DNA of 64,000 bases from positions 310,001-374,000 of the forward strand of contig JACZZP010000003.1 of NCBI GenBank assembly GCA_015183035.1, read 5' to 3'. Of this stretch, positions 1 through 12,671 are shown piece after piece. Position 1 is the stretch's first letter, and every line of letters begins with the position of its first letter. The stretch is from Meloidogyne chitwoodi (lineage: Eukaryota; Nematoda; Chromadorea; Rhabditida; Meloidogynidae). The position numbers were made by a program, and so were the translations under genes. The notes under the pieces are model-generated. The model was not told the origin of the DNA and searched no databases. It saw nothing but the letters and a program-made list of their open reading frames with translations.

Positions 1-132
1 TCGGTATTATTTTAACATTTATTTTTACTTTTTTAGAAAATATTTTTAAAAGTTTTTGGGTCTTTTCTCTGAAAATTTAAAAAAAAATTGGAGAAAATTA
101 GAAATTTATAAAAAAATATTTTTTAATTTTAG

Positions 133-252
133 AATAATGCAATTCGTGTCCATCACGTTTGGGTATTATGCCGAGATATGGAAGAATTTAATCCAGCGAC
201 AGCATGGAAATTATTAGAGCTTCACGTTCAAAAAGGCAATTTGGTGCTTTAA
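133..252 (+). CDS. 3'-terminal exon of an unrecognised gene
   Basis: A T-rich acceptor ending in AG at 131-132 precedes a 39-codon open frame that ends with TAA at 250-252. The peptide contains HHVWVLCRDMEEFNPATAW and ends in GNLVL. The rest of the gene lies left of the window. The clean acceptor, open frame and AT-rich non-coding DNA after the stop support a real last exon. I do not recognise the family, so no function is given. Confidence 0.5.
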   Translation, partial: NNAIRVHHVWVLCRDMEEFNPATAWKLLELHVQKGNLVL

Positions 253-623
253 AAAATAAAAATCACTAGACAATTAAAAATTTTATTGTTTTTTTTTCAT
301 TTTTTCACAATTTTGAGGCCCGGGTCAAACAATTTATTTTGAAAAAAAGTTTTGGAATAATGAAAAAAAATTTAATTAAATTCAATAAAATTAAATTTTT
401 TTTTAAATTTATCTTTATTTTGTTGTTTTATTGTTATTTTTCTTAAATTATTATATTTTTGAATAAATTTTTAGATTTTAATTTTATTTAAAATTATGAG
501 AGTGCGTTATTTTACTCGTAAAATATTTTATTAATTTATTTTATTTTTATTCGTTTAAATAATTTTATTATTTTTTCAAGCGATTAAAAATTTATTAAAT
601 ATATTTTATTCTCTTCAATTTAA
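253..623. other. Intergenic spacer
   Basis: AT-rich spacer between the partial upstream gene and Gemin2. It holds only A and T runs; I see no ORF, tRNA or repeat. Confidence 0.6.
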
Positions 624-2109
624 ATGGATTATGATGATGAAAGTGATGAAGCTATGGATATGGATCAACACCAACGCAAATTTTTTGATGTTGGTCCTTT
701 TGATCCAAGAAAGGTTGATTTAAATAAACCGGCAATGACAGCAGAAGAATATTTGAAACAAGTTTGTTATTTTTTATTTATTTCAATAGAATCAAATTTA
801 ATTTCTTTTTCTTCATATAAATTAATATTTGTCCATAATTGTTTTATAAAATTAATTGTAATTTTTAAATTATTTTTTGAGGTTATTGTTGGTCGTAGTC
901 AAGAACCAGCTATTGCAGTTGCTTCAAATATTAGTCTCATAAGTACAAAAAGTCCAACAACTAAATTTACAAATTGCTTAGAAAATCAACTTTTCGTGAC
1001 TCGTTTTGGTCCAGATAAGGAGTGGAGAACTGCCAAGGTTTTTTTTCTCAATTTTTATTATTTTTTGGACTTAATTATTTTAAAATTCTAATTTTAAGGT
1101 TAACGAATTTTCTTTTAATCGCTCTCTTTTGGAAGGAAAAAAGCCGCCGCCTGATTTTTTGAAAGAAATTAAGCTTCCAAATACGGTTTATTTTTTTATT
1201 ATTTAATTTTAAATTTATTTTTTTCTAAGGGTGATTCAATGGGTTGGTGTCAAGTATGTTTTGAACGAAGAATTCCAGAATTAGAAATTAATGAGAATGA
1301 TAAGGACAAACAAAATAAATTTGCACATCATAAGGGTACACCACCCACGATTGGATTAGTTAAAAGTTTTAATGATAATTTGGTAAAAAATTTACATTTA
1401 TTTTAAATAAATTATATGTATAATTAAGGTGAATCATCTCATTTTGCATCAGACTGAGGTTTTATTTTTCTATTTTTTGGTTTTTTTTAATATATTTCCT
1501 CTAGTTTCTAAATTATGATTTTTAATTTTCAATTTTTAAAGTATGTAATTGAAAATGGACAAACCCGTGCTATTCTAGAATGGATTTATGCATTATTATT
1601 GGTTGTTAAAAAGCCTTTATTACATGATGTTTGTTCTGCATTGCGTGATTTTTGTCGTAAATGTCGTGAATGGAGATCTCAAATGAATGAAGACGAACTT
1701 GATGAAATTTATGAATTGAGTTGGTTCATTACAATGTTAGTTGTTTTTAATTTTTTAAACTTTAAACAAACATATTAAAATGTTTTCAATTTTCCGGAAA
1801 ACATAAATAAATGTTTTAAACTTTCCGTAAAACATTTATAAATAAATGTTTATAATTTTCCGGAAAACTTAAAAAACATAAAGCAGAAAATGTTAGTAAC
1901 TTTCCGGAAAACATTTTAAACATCAAAGGAAAATTTATATGTTTAATGTTTTACTTAACGTAAAGAATTTTTGCCTTTATAGAAAAGTTTCCAAACATTC
2001 TCTAAAACATTTTTTTAAAACAAGTTTGAATGTTTTTCTTAAGTTTAAAAATGTTTTTCTCTTTTTAAGAATCTCTTGTTATTTCGCTCAACGTGATTTG
2101 GCTGATTAA
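624..2109 (+). CDS. Gemin2 / SMN-interacting protein 1 homolog
   Basis: Gemin2 wraps around the Sm protein pentamer and binds SMN during spliceosomal snRNP assembly. Seven exons keep phase: 624-761, 882-1037, 1099-1185, 1230-1382, 1429-1458, 1542-1735, 2070-2109, giving 265 aa (human about 280). The family is recognised from an N-terminal FDPRKVDLNKP segment, the central GRSQEPAIAVASNISL region, the helix EWIYALLLVVKKPLL, and the C-terminal CYFAQRDLAD that matches the conserved Gemin2 end. The last intron holds several copies of the local TTCCGGAAAACAT motif. The start is the first ATG of the acidic N-terminus. C. elegans smi-1 is the likely counterpart, but I did not assign a symbol. Confidence 0.92.
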
Positions 2110-2867
2110 TATGAAGAATTTAATATTTTTTTCGCTTAATTTTTTTGAAAGTAGAAGAAAATATTCTACTATATTTTATTATTGTTTTTATAAATACATA
2201 GTACAAATTCAAATAATTAAAGTTCGATATTATTTTAAAAAAATTATTTTTTTGATTATATATTTGAGTAAAATAACTCTAAAATATTTATATTAATTTT
2301 ATTATTTTTTTTTTTGTAATTTCCCCTTCTTTTTTAACATTCTTTTTTCCCAATTTTCCCATACTACTGGCCCATTCATTGTAAAATATATATTAGGTGC
2401 AGTAAGTGAATGGTTGTGTGGGTAGAATAAGGCTGTGTGACTTTTGCGATAATTTTTTTGGCGTTTTTTAGATTGCAAAAATAAAATAAAAGTTTTATCA
2501 AGCTGCAAAAAAATTAAAAAAATTTTTTTTTTAATTTTGAGAAATTTAATAAATATTTTTAAAATTTTTTAATTCTAAATTTTTTAATTTTTGCGTTTTT
2601 ATTTCGCACAGCCTTGTTAAGTAGACTAGCAGCAACACTAAATATATATAAATTTATCGTGTGAGCAGTAAACACATTCATTCTTTTTTTTGTGTTAACA
2701 AAAAAAAGAAGAATAAAGGGAAGTTGTTTTACACTTTAATCACTCATCAAATTGTTTATTTTAGTATTTTTTAATTATATATTAATTTTTCGATTAAGTT
2801 TTTTCCAAAAATTTTTATAATTTTTATTTTTTTTCAGTTTTTAAATATGTAGCCTTTACACAAAAAA
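2110..2867. other. Intergenic region between Gemin2 and the RhoGAP gene
   Basis: 758 bp, AT-rich with long A and T runs. Short ORFs on both strands have low-complexity products and look like chance. The 3' part should hold the RhoGAP promoter and 5' UTR; no specific element is recognisable. Confidence 0.5.
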
Positions 2868-5800
2868 ATGAACATTTTTGGCAAAAAAAGTAAAAAAGGA
2901 ATAACAACTACAAATATTTCTAAGATTGGATCAATTCAAGTTTTTAATGTTCCGCTTTCTCAAGCTGTTAAAAATAATCCTTCTTTTGATGGTGTGCCTG
3001 TTCCTGCTTTAGTTAGAGAATGCTTGGATTATATAAATTTTTACGGTTTTATTTTTTAATTGAATTTTCATTTAAATTTGATTATTTGATTTCTTTAAGG
3101 TCTCGATTTGGAAGGCATTTTTCGTGTTTCTTCACCCAAATCTAGGCTAGATGAACTCGAAACTATGGCTAATTGTGAAAAAAGAGAGGAGATAGTCTTT
3201 CAGGTTTATTTTTAATATTATTTTAATTTTTTATAATTATTCTATTTTAAGGATGCTCATGAAGCGGCAGGATTACTTAAACGCTTTCTACACCATTTAC
3301 CTGAAAATGTGCCTTCAAATCACATTTTAACTGAACAATTAAAGCCTAAATTTGAAGAAATTGCTAACGGTTTGTATATTTAAAAAAATTGAATATTTGT
3401 TTTTAGAATGTAATTGTAATTCTCAAAATGTTTGCACTTGTCAGTGTGCATTACAGCTCAAAAAATTATTATTACAACTGCCTTCTGAAAATTATCATCT
3501 TTTGGGTTATATATTTCGACAAGCACATCTCATCATTCAACATGTATTTTTTTTAATTTTTTAAATAAACTAGCCATGTTTTTATAGGAATCTTCAAATA
3601 AAATGGGTTTGCCGGCTATTGGCGTTTTACTGCATTTAATGTTTAATTTATCCCAACCTTTGGTTAAAACATTTCTTTTAAATTCTATTTCAACAAATAT
3701 TTGCAATAACAACAACAACGAATCTTCAGTAAACGAACAAACGGAAATTACAAAAACAACTGCTTTATTTGATGCTGTGGACTTTAAACCGTAAGTTTTA
3801 TTGTTTTTAAAACATAGTGGAGTAAAAACATGTTTGAGTTTGTGAAAATAAACATGTTAAAACTTGAATTAAATTAACTTTGAAAAAAACAAGTTGAGAA
3901 ACTTAAATAAACTTTAAATTCACAAACTTGAATTAAAACAAGTTGAACCTTAAATAAACATTAAAACAAACTTGATAATACTTAAACTTTAATTAAATAT
4001 GTAAACTTGGGTTAAAAACTTGTTTTTCTTTTCGGTTTAATTGGAGCGTTTTTTGCTACGATTATTCAAAGTTTCAAATCCCACTTATCGACAAACATTT
4101 TATTTTGATTTAAAAAATGCTTTACTACTAAAATCTATTTTTATACATTTTAATAAATTAATAAATTACTAATAATTAAAAAACAGTAATTGCGCAATTT
4201 TCTTCCAAATTTTTACATGTTTTTTGTTGTTGTTGTTTTTGGGGAAGAGTTGGTGATAATTCTGATGTAGGATTTTTTTGAGTTTTTTCTGGTTCTTCTA
4301 TTATTACTTTTTTAACTTCTTCGTTTTTTATTTCTTCTGGAGCACTCTGAATTTTTTTTAATTTTTAAAATTATTTTTTTTAAAAGTATTTAATTCATCA
4401 ATTAATTTACCTTTTTATGCCTTGCTACAAAAATAATACAAAATGCAGTGGTTATTATCAAAAGTGTCACAGTTACTCCTGAAATCCATGTATTAGCCAA
4501 CTCTTTTTTCGGAAGATAAGATTTTTCTCCATATCTAATTGCGTTTATGTCATATTTGGGTTTATTTGCATCTTCTTGTTCGTCTTGTACTAACAAACTT
4601 GTAAAATTTATATGTTCATCTGTATTACTACCAACCAATAAAGTTATCTGTTTTGTTTAAATTTATGTTTTTCTGAACGTTTTTTTGGATTTTAAATGTT
4701 TTTCTACTTTTAATATGTTTTTTTGTTTTTAAATGTTTGTCTGATGTTATGAAATATTTTTCCGGGTTTTAAAATGTTTTTCTACCTTTAATATGTTTTT
4801 TGTTTTTCTGATGGATTTTTTTCAATGTTTATAACATTTTAATATGTTTCTCTTATGTTTATGTCTTAAATATTTTTCTACTCTTAAACATGTTTTTAAT
4901 TTTAAGTTACCGATTTCCAATCAATTGTAGAATTTTCAGCATTATTTTCTCCAAACAAATTTTCTTTATTTGTTGTTGATATCGTTGCTATTGTTGTATC
5001 TTCCCTCTCATTGTAACTCAACTCATTTCCATCAATTCCATCTAGCGAAAAAATTGATTCGCCCCGTCGAATGTAAGGCCTATCACATTGAGTTTTATGT
5101 TCTTCGCGCAATTCAAAATCGTTTTTTTCGAGTGCTGCATTTTTGTATTTATCCTCAATAAGTAGAGCAATGTTTTGCATTTTTTCATCACAAATCCAAG
5201 GATTATTGGACAAATCAAGCAATCGCAAATTTGGAAATTTTAACAAATTTTCATCTATTTGTTTAAGTTTATTTGATGCTAAATTGAGTGATTCCAATGT
5301 TGTTTTGAATGATTCGAATGCATTAGGTTCAATAAAAGAAATATTTGAAGCAGACAAATCCAATTCCTAAATTTTATGTTTTAAGATGAACTTAAGTTTA
5401 GTTTTAAAACCTAGTTTTTAGTAAAATAAATACGCTTGTTTTATTATGTTTTTTAAAGTTTATTTTTCCAAGTTTATTTTTATGTTTTAACCATTTTTTC
5501 AAGTTCAAGCTTTATTTTTTAAAGTTTATTTATTTAGTTTTTAAGTTCAAGCTTTATTTCTTAAATTTTTTTATTTATTTTAAGTCCAAAGTTTATTTTT
5601 TTAAAGTTTATTTACTTCAAGTTTAGGTAGATTTAGCTGTCCTTTTGTTATTTTACCAAGTAGTGTATTACTTAAATTTAAATGCCTCAATTCATTTAAC
5701 CCATCAAACGTTCCATTTTCTATTTGTTTAAGCAACTCATTACTTCGTAAATTTATTCTCTGTATTTTTGGGGAAATTTTTTCAAAAGAACTTTTATTTA

Positions 5801-8800
5801 ATGACCGAAAGTCATTCCATCCAAGATCAAGATTTTCTAAATTTGGTAAATCCTTCCATATTTTGTGTGGTAATTCTCTAAAAAAATTTTTTTTTTATTA
5901 AATTATTTATTTTTCTTAATTTTTAAATAAATTTTACTTTAAAAAATTCCCTGCAAGTGAAAGAGAATTTAAATTGTCCAAACCGGCAAAACATCCATTT
6001 TCCAATTTTTCAATTAAATTAACTCTTAAATCCAACTAAAAAAGATATACATTTTTTAATATTTTTTTAATGTTTTACCGTTTCTAACGCAGGAAATTGT
6101 ACAAAACTTGTATTATTTAACAAGCGTAAATTACATCCACTTAACAAAAGGCGTTTTAATGAATTCATTTTTTCAAAATTTAAAAAGCTATCAGTTTTTT
6201 CAATTCCATCCATTTGAGACATATCCAAATTCTAAAATATTAAATTGTTTTTTAATTAAAAAAATTTAATTTTACCTCAAGAGTTGTAAGTTTCCCAATT
6301 TCTATTAGCAGTTGAGTACTGGCAAAATTATGATCACCAATTTCCAAGTTTTTAAGTATTTCAAGTTGACTTAAACTGCCTGCTTCAATTTGAGAAGAAA
6401 GAAAGTTTCCTGCTAGGTTAAGTGATTCCAACTTAAAACAGTTAAAATTTATTAATTTCAAGTTTATTTATTTTTTCATGTTTTATATTTTTTTCAAGTT
6501 TATGCTTAAGTTTATTTATTTTTCAATTTTATTTTCCTTTTTTTTAAGTTTCACATTGTTTTAAGTTTATTCTTAAGTTTTTTATTTCCTCAAATTTAAC
6601 TCACACTTGTTTTGCTAGCGACAAAATCTACAACACTTATTGTGTTTATTTTATTACCGCTTATCAACAATCCCTTCAACGCTGGCGATCGTTTTAATAA
6701 AGCTAAGGGCATTTCTTCAATTAAACATTCTTCAATTATTATCCATTCTAAAAAATTAAAATTTTCTATTATTTCGCTTTTTTCTTCTTCTTCATTTCTC
6801 TCAGTAAATTTTAGTTGATTTTTACATTTTTTTGCTTCTAAATATTTAAGATTTGAAGTGATTTCTGGTTCTTCTACGAGTATTTGTAGTAAATCTTTTT
6901 CATTTTCAAAGTCGACATGATTGAGTATTATCTATTTTTTAGTTTTTTTTTAATTATTTTTGGTTATTTTAAATTACATTTTTACCTTTTCAATTGTTTT
7001 GTTTGACATTTTTGCCAAATTTATTATATTTTCCAAATCTTTTAATGTTGATCCATATATACAAGTAATTGAAACAGTTTTATCATCATCTTCAAAATTT
7101 TCATTTTGTATTAATTCTCCCACAGGTCCACAAAGACATGATATTCTTCCAAGTCTTTCAGAGTATTCTAACGTGTCAGATGATTGTTGTAGAGATTCCA
7201 AATCTGGACAGCCTTTAATTCTATTAAAGGTGATTGAAGTTAATGAATTTTTTATTGGTTTTGTTGGATCAGAATTTTTTGTTGTGTCTGCAGTGTTGTT
7301 GTTTTCTTCATCAGCCCTAATAATACTTAACAAATAAAATATTAAAGTTGGCTGAATCCAAAACATGTAATGTTTGTTAAACATTTAAAATCCTGGAATT
7401 ATTTTGTTTTTAAAAAATATAAGTTTATAAATGTTTTTGTTTAAGTTTTTATATTTTTATAATGTTTTTATTAAAAGAACTTTCCGGAAAACATTTAAAT
7501 ATAGGGAAAACAATAAAAAATGTTTCTTCCAATTTTTCGTAATTTTACAGATTTTTTTTAATTTAAAAATTGTTGTCAAAATGTGGTAATTTTTAGAGAA
7601 AGATTTTTTTATTATTTTTTTTACTAAAATTAAATTTTTCTTTGAAATATTTATAAGTGAGAGACATTTATTTTTATTTTAAAAATTGTAAGAAAAATAT
7701 ATTTAATATTTTTTGTTACAAACTTGAACCTGTTACTATTTATTTATTTAAATTGATAAATGATCAAAAATAATTTTTTTGTAAATTTTTGATTGGTTGA
7801 TGACGCAAATAAAATTATTTTTTCATCTTTGTTTTTTATTTTTTATCCAGAATTTTTAATTGTTTAAATTTTATTTTTAAATTTAAAAAAATATTTTTTT
7901 TTCAACAAATTCTAAAAAATATTGTTAATAAATTCTGATAGGATTATAAAACTGAATTTTAGCCTTTTTAATAATTTTATTTTAGAATTAAATAAATTTA
8001 TTGAAAAATGTAAATAAAATTTTAAAAAATATTTTAATAATTAATTTTCATCAAAATTATTTTTTATAATTGATTTGTAAAATAGAAAGCTAAATAGAGA
8101 TTTATTTACAAATATATTAAGTATAAATATTATTATGTTGAATAAAGCGTGCGCGTAAACTGATGAGAAAGAAAACAATTTATTTATGAAAAGTGACATT
8201 TTTCTGGGGGATATTTATTTATAAGAAAATAAATCGTTATTTCTCCTCTTATTTTTATTTAATATTTTTTTTATTTATATAGTTTAGCCTTCTCTTAATA
8301 ATTGAATAGAATATTTTTCTAATTATTTCCGACATAATTAGTTTACAAAACTTTCCGGAAAACATTTGTTTTTCTTCAACATGTTCTGTTACAATCCGGA
8401 AATAAATTATAAAATGTTTCCAACTTTCCAGAAAACATTTAAAAATAAATGTTGGTACTTTTCCGTTATGCTACACCCCCATTTCAGTGCCAAAAATTTA
8501 AGAGTGCCTATTAATATAATGCATTAATAAATATTTTAATTTTAATCTGTATTTTTTGATTGTCATGCAATCTTTGGTCGTTAAAGGAGTATATAAAGAA
8601 TTAATAAAAGTAAAAAATATTAATTCAATTAAAAATAATTAAATAAAAAAGCCCTATAATTATGACACACTAATGGAGGAATATCCAGATTAATCAAATG
8701 CTCAAAATTTTTTCAAATATATTCCACCAATATAATTTTATTATTAATAAATTTTATTTATAAGTAAATAAATAGTTGGCACTCAAATTTTTGGTACTGA

Positions 8801-10017
8801 AATGGGGGTGTAGCATAACGGAAAAGTACCTAAATGTTTTACAACTTTACGGTAGATATTTAAAGAACAAATAAAAATGTTTCAACTTTCCGGAAAACAT
8901 TTAACCATTAATTAACTCTATACATTTCTTTTCAGATACATTAAGCCTAAAAGCATTGAAGAACTACGTCAAGAAATGCCTGCTACCTCTAAGGAAATTG
9001 AAGAAGAAATAATTAAACAACAAAATTTACTTGAATATATGCATGAACATGTATTTATTTAAATACAATGTTTAAAATTAATTTAAAAAAATTAATTATA
9101 GATACAACAAATGCGTCAACATTCAAATCAGCAAGTTTTATTAAAACAAAAAGAGGACGAAATGTGGTCTGTTCAAACAGGCATTACCGTTCTTAAGAGG
9201 AGATTGAAGAGTTTGACAGATGTTGTTTGTGTTCCAGTTTGTTCTACAGAAAAAGAAGATGATGGAAATATTACAAGGCCAAAAACTTTAAATTCTGACC
9301 AAAAATTTGATGATATTGAACTTGACGAAACAAGTGCAAATCTTCTTGAAAAACAGTTAATTGCTTCAAAAAATTCCCTTAATAATGAGATGGGTGACGA
9401 AAAGAAGGAAATTGGACGCTTGTTGAGTGTATTGCGTGAGGTAAAAAATATTTAAATATCCCTCAACTTTATTAGATTTTGCAGTTAAGGGCAAAATTAC
9501 CTGACGGTGAACAAAATCAACTGACAGAATCAGAGCGTACAACAAATTCTTTATCACAGCAACGGCCATCAAAGTTTATTCCCAAACATAGTAACTCTAT
9601 AAACAACAAGGAACAGAGGAATGGAGGAAAAGAAGATACTATTAATTGGGAACAACTTTGCGAAGACGAGGAAAGAAGAAACACAGAGCTTTTGGCCGAA
9701 CTTATTCGTTATAGGTGTGTTTTTTCATTCAAACATTCCGGAATATATATTAATTTTCTTAAAAACATTCAAACTTTTAGGAAAACATTTAATTTTCTTA
9801 AAAACATTCAAACTTTCCGGAAAAATTGTATTTCTTTAAACATTTAAATTTCGTAATTTTAAGGCGTATTTGCTCACAACTTCGAGCACGATTAGAGTAC
9901 GTTAAAATGTTGCTCAATTTGCAGCAGACTTCAAAATTATTACAAAATTCAGAGAATAATAATAGCTCAACAATTCAATCAGAAGATTCTACAAATTTAC
10001 TTATTACAAGATTTTGA
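2868..10017 (+). CDS. RalBP1-type Rho GTPase-activating protein
   Basis: RalBP1 (RLIP76) stimulates GTP hydrolysis by Rac/Cdc42 and binds Ral in endocytosis and exocyst signalling. Nine exons keep phase: 2868-3045, 3100-3203, 3252-3369, 3407-3543, 3588-3790, 8936-9050, 9102-9440, 9485-9714, 9864-10017, about 525 aa. The RhoGAP domain spans about residues 35-205, with the arginine finger in GIFRVS (Arg68). After it come the RalBP1-typical helices EEIIKQQNLLEYMHEHI and TVLKRRLKSL, then a C-terminal coiled coil. The N-terminus is shorter than in vertebrate RalBP1, so an upstream exon may be missing. Intron 5 is about 5.1 kb and contains a complete antisense LRR gene plus a small transposon. C. 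elegans rlbp-1 is the likely counterpart. Confidence 0.85.
4176..7384 (-). CDS. Leucine-rich-repeat single-pass membrane protein, nested in a RhoGAP intron
   Basis: Nine exons on the minus strand: 7384-6986, 6931-6605, 6431-6276, 6231-6079, 6035-5937, 5877-5616, 5366-4911, 4647-4411, 4346-4176, about 752 aa. The N-terminus has a hydrophobic signal segment (FWIQPTLIFYLLSII). Repeats of LxxLxLxxN type follow (for example LESLNLAGNFL and LRLLDLSNNPW), then a cysteine-containing C-terminal cap, a transmembrane helix (ISGVTVTLLIITTAFCIIFVA) and an acidic, Gln-rich cytosolic tail. This resembles extracellular LRR proteins of nematode epithelia and neurons; the exact orthologue is unclear. All exon phases agree except at the join of exons 5 and 6, which is off by one base at a run of seven T. 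Confidence 0.75.
8454..8830. mobile_element. 377-bp inverted-repeat element with 8-bp target duplication
   Basis: Ends are near-perfect inverted repeats of about 45 bp beginning GGTACTTTTCCGTTATGCTA. The element is flanked by the exact direct repeat TAAATGTT (8446-8453 and 8831-8838). It carries no coding capacity. An 8-bp duplication suits hAT- or Merlin-type transposases, so this is a non-autonomous MITE. It inserted inside one of the local TTCCGGAAAACATTT repeat tracts, which reads continuously once the element and one duplication copy are removed. Confidence 0.85.
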
Positions 10018-10972
10018 AACAAAAATTTATTTTTAAAAAAATATTTTGCTCCTCTACTTATTTAAAATTGTATTTACTTAATAAGAATGTTATTTTTTTA
10101 ATTATTTTATTATTTGTCCCAATCTCACCTTAAAAATTGTTTCCTCGCAATTATATCAAGATTCCATTTGTTTTTATTCAAATTGTATTTTTCTCTCTTT
10201 TTTTATTTTGAAAAATGTTTGGTCATTAAACATAAAAACCGGTTATTTTTTAAATAAATCTCTGTTTTTTAATGTTTTTTTAGATAAGAAAGTCTATGTT
10301 TTTGTTTTTCCGGAAAACTTTCTGAAGATGTTTTTTCTATTAATAATATGTGAAACATTCCATAAACATTGTTTTTAAGAGTTGATATGTTTTCCGGAAA
10401 AATATAAATTTAGGTAGAAAACTGACAAAAAATGAATAATATGTAACAAAGAAAACAAGTAAAATTTTTATTCCTACCTATTTAATAAATTTTATAATCT
10501 AAACGTTACATTAAATTTTCTCATTTTGGCATTTACTCTCAGAATTGCAAATAAGTGACATGTAACTCTTGTATTGATTATTTTGCCAGTTTTTCAGAGA
10601 TAAAGTAACGTGGAAAGCTTTTTTTCACTTTGGCATTCTCTTTCTATACATTTGTAAATATGTATTTAATGTATGCGACTTGAAGCATTCGCATTCTGAG
10701 GAGTATGCCATTTTGGCAAGCATATATCTCCATTGGTTTTCGTTCTATGATTTAATTTTTAAATAAATGCGCCTGTTTTAATGAGTTTTTTCGAAAATGC
10801 AAGCAGTTAATAAATATTAAATAACTTCAAGTATGACCTAAACTTGAAACTTTACTTACATTTTAACTAAAACTTTCCGGAAAATATTCCCAGCTTTATT
10901 CATAACTTTATTCTCCTTTTCCGGAAAACATTCCAAACATTTTTTAAGTTTTATTAATTTTATAGTTACAAA
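10018..10972. other. Intergenic region between RhoGAP and PHM genes
   Basis: 955 bp. It contains four or more copies of the TTTCCGGAAAA motif (about 10308, 10391, 10871, 10919). A TTTTATAG just before the PHM ATG could be a trans-splice acceptor. No other gene is visible. Confidence 0.5.
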
Positions 10973-12671
10973 ATGTTTATAATTTTACTATTTCTGTCTC
11001 TAACAAATTATTCGTTCGCCTGGTTTCACCTTGGCGACCATAATGATATTTATAACAAACAAAAACAACAAATTTTACCTGAAGGTGTTCAATCAACCGA
11101 TTTGCGAATGCCAGACGTTAGACTTGAAAAAGATGATACTTATTTATGTACTGCGTTTCCTTTAGATTCTGATGAGGAACATTACATTAGTGAGAGAAAT
11201 TAAAATTTTAAAATATAATATTTTAATTTTTTTTCCTAGTTTCTTTTGAACCTATAGCAAATCAGCACCAGATTCATCACATGCTCCTCTTTGGGTGCGA
11301 AATGCCCGGAAGTGATGAGCCAGCTTGGTAAAGATAAATTTTTTTATTTAATTTATTTTTGTTAAATAAAAGTTTAAAACAAAGTTCTATTTTTAAGGGA
11401 TTGTGGGGAAATGTCCTCTTCCAACGCTGGTTATTCTCGCTCCCCAGTTTGTGCTTCACAACCAGATATACATTATGCCTGGGCAAAAGGCGCTCCTACA
11501 CTTAATTTGCCTAAAGGTGCTCTAACGAAATATTTTTAATAAATTATTTAAAATATTTTTAAGGTGTTGGTTTCCGCGTTGGTGGAGAAACAAAATCCAA
11601 ATTTTTGGTGCTTCAAGTCCATTATATGCACAAAATGGAAGGAGAAGACAATTCTGGTGTTCGTCTAATACACACAGAAGAGCCTCAACCTCGAGTGGCT
11701 GGAACTTTATTATTAGCAACAGATGGAAGAATGGCACCTAAAAAGACAGGTAAAAGTTGTTTATAATTCATAAAAAAATTTTTTTTAATTTTTCCTAATA
11801 TTTTTTCTATTTTAAGGTCTAATTGAATATTTTTAACTATAAAAATTAAAATAATAAATTAAAATAATATTTTTAATCACCCCAAATCATTTAAGTACAA
11901 AATAGAATGAAAAAAGTAAATATTAAAGATTAAGTAAACGAAAAGTTATTCGTTGGTCCTATGGTGTAGCGGTTAGCACTCTGGACTCTGAATCCAGCGA
12001 CCCCAGTTCAAATCCGGGTAGGACCTAAACATTTTTTCTTTGAGTTTAAATTATTTAAAAGTTATTAAAAAAATTTTTACTTAATTTTAAATAAAATAAA
12101 ATATTTTTCAGAACAATTAGAAGTAGCTTGTGTTGTTGACGAAGATGTTGAATTGCACCCGTTCGCATTCCGTGTTCACACCCATAGACATGGAACTAAT
12201 GTACTTGGATGGTTGGTACAAGAAAATTCTTTTAATGGTCAAGACAAATGGACTCTGCTTGGAAGTCGGAATCCACAGGTTTTTTAATTTAAATATTTAT
12301 TTTTTAATTTAATTTTATTTTTTTAATTAGCTTCCTCAACTCTTCCAACCTGTAGTCAATCAATCAATAGTCATTACACAGGGGGTATAAATTTTAATTA
12401 ATTTTATTTAAAACATTTTAACCAATATTTTTATAAAAAAATTTAAAATTTTTTAAAGGATATTTTGGCTGCTCGTTGTATTATAAACAATAATGAAAAA
12501 AGAATAATTAAAATTGGTCCAACTGGAGAAGATGAAATGTGCAATTTTTATTTAATGTATTGGACAGAAAATGGACAAGGATTGAAAGAAAATGCTTGTT
12601 TTTCAGCTGGCCCTCCTAATTATCGATGGAGTAGTGGGGCAGGTTTAAATCATTTACCGAAAAAGAAATAA
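10973..12671 (+). CDS. pghm-1: Peptidylglycine alpha-hydroxylating monooxygenase (PHM)
   Basis: PHM uses copper, ascorbate and O2 to hydroxylate the alpha carbon of C-terminal glycine in neuropeptide precursors, the first step of peptide amidation in secretory vesicles. Seven exons: 10973-11189, 11240-11327, 11398-11516, 11564-11749, 12112-12278, 12331-12384, 12459-12671, 347 aa. A signal peptide covers about residues 1-16. All copper ligands are present: His85-His86 in HHML, His161 in QVHYMH, His226 and His228 in VHTHRHG, and Met304 in DEMCNFY. The protein ends after the PHM core, so like C. elegans PGHM-1 it lacks the fused lyase (PAL) domain, which must be encoded elsewhere. A tRNA-Gln gene sits in intron 4. 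Confidence 0.93.
11955..12026 (+). tRNA. tRNA-Gln (CTG)
   Basis: Complete cloverleaf: acceptor arm GGTCCTA pairs with TAGGACC, the D arm carries GTGTAGCGGTTAGCAC, the anticodon stem TCTGG/CCAG encloses loop CTCTGAA with anticodon CTG, and the T arm contains GTTCAAATC. It lies in an intron of the PHM gene, on the same strand. Confidence 0.93.

Noticed and set aside
8159..8180. Possible hammerhead ribozyme core (CTGATGAG followed by GAAAAC)
   Set aside because: No stem II can form between the two core parts and flanking stems I and III do not pair.
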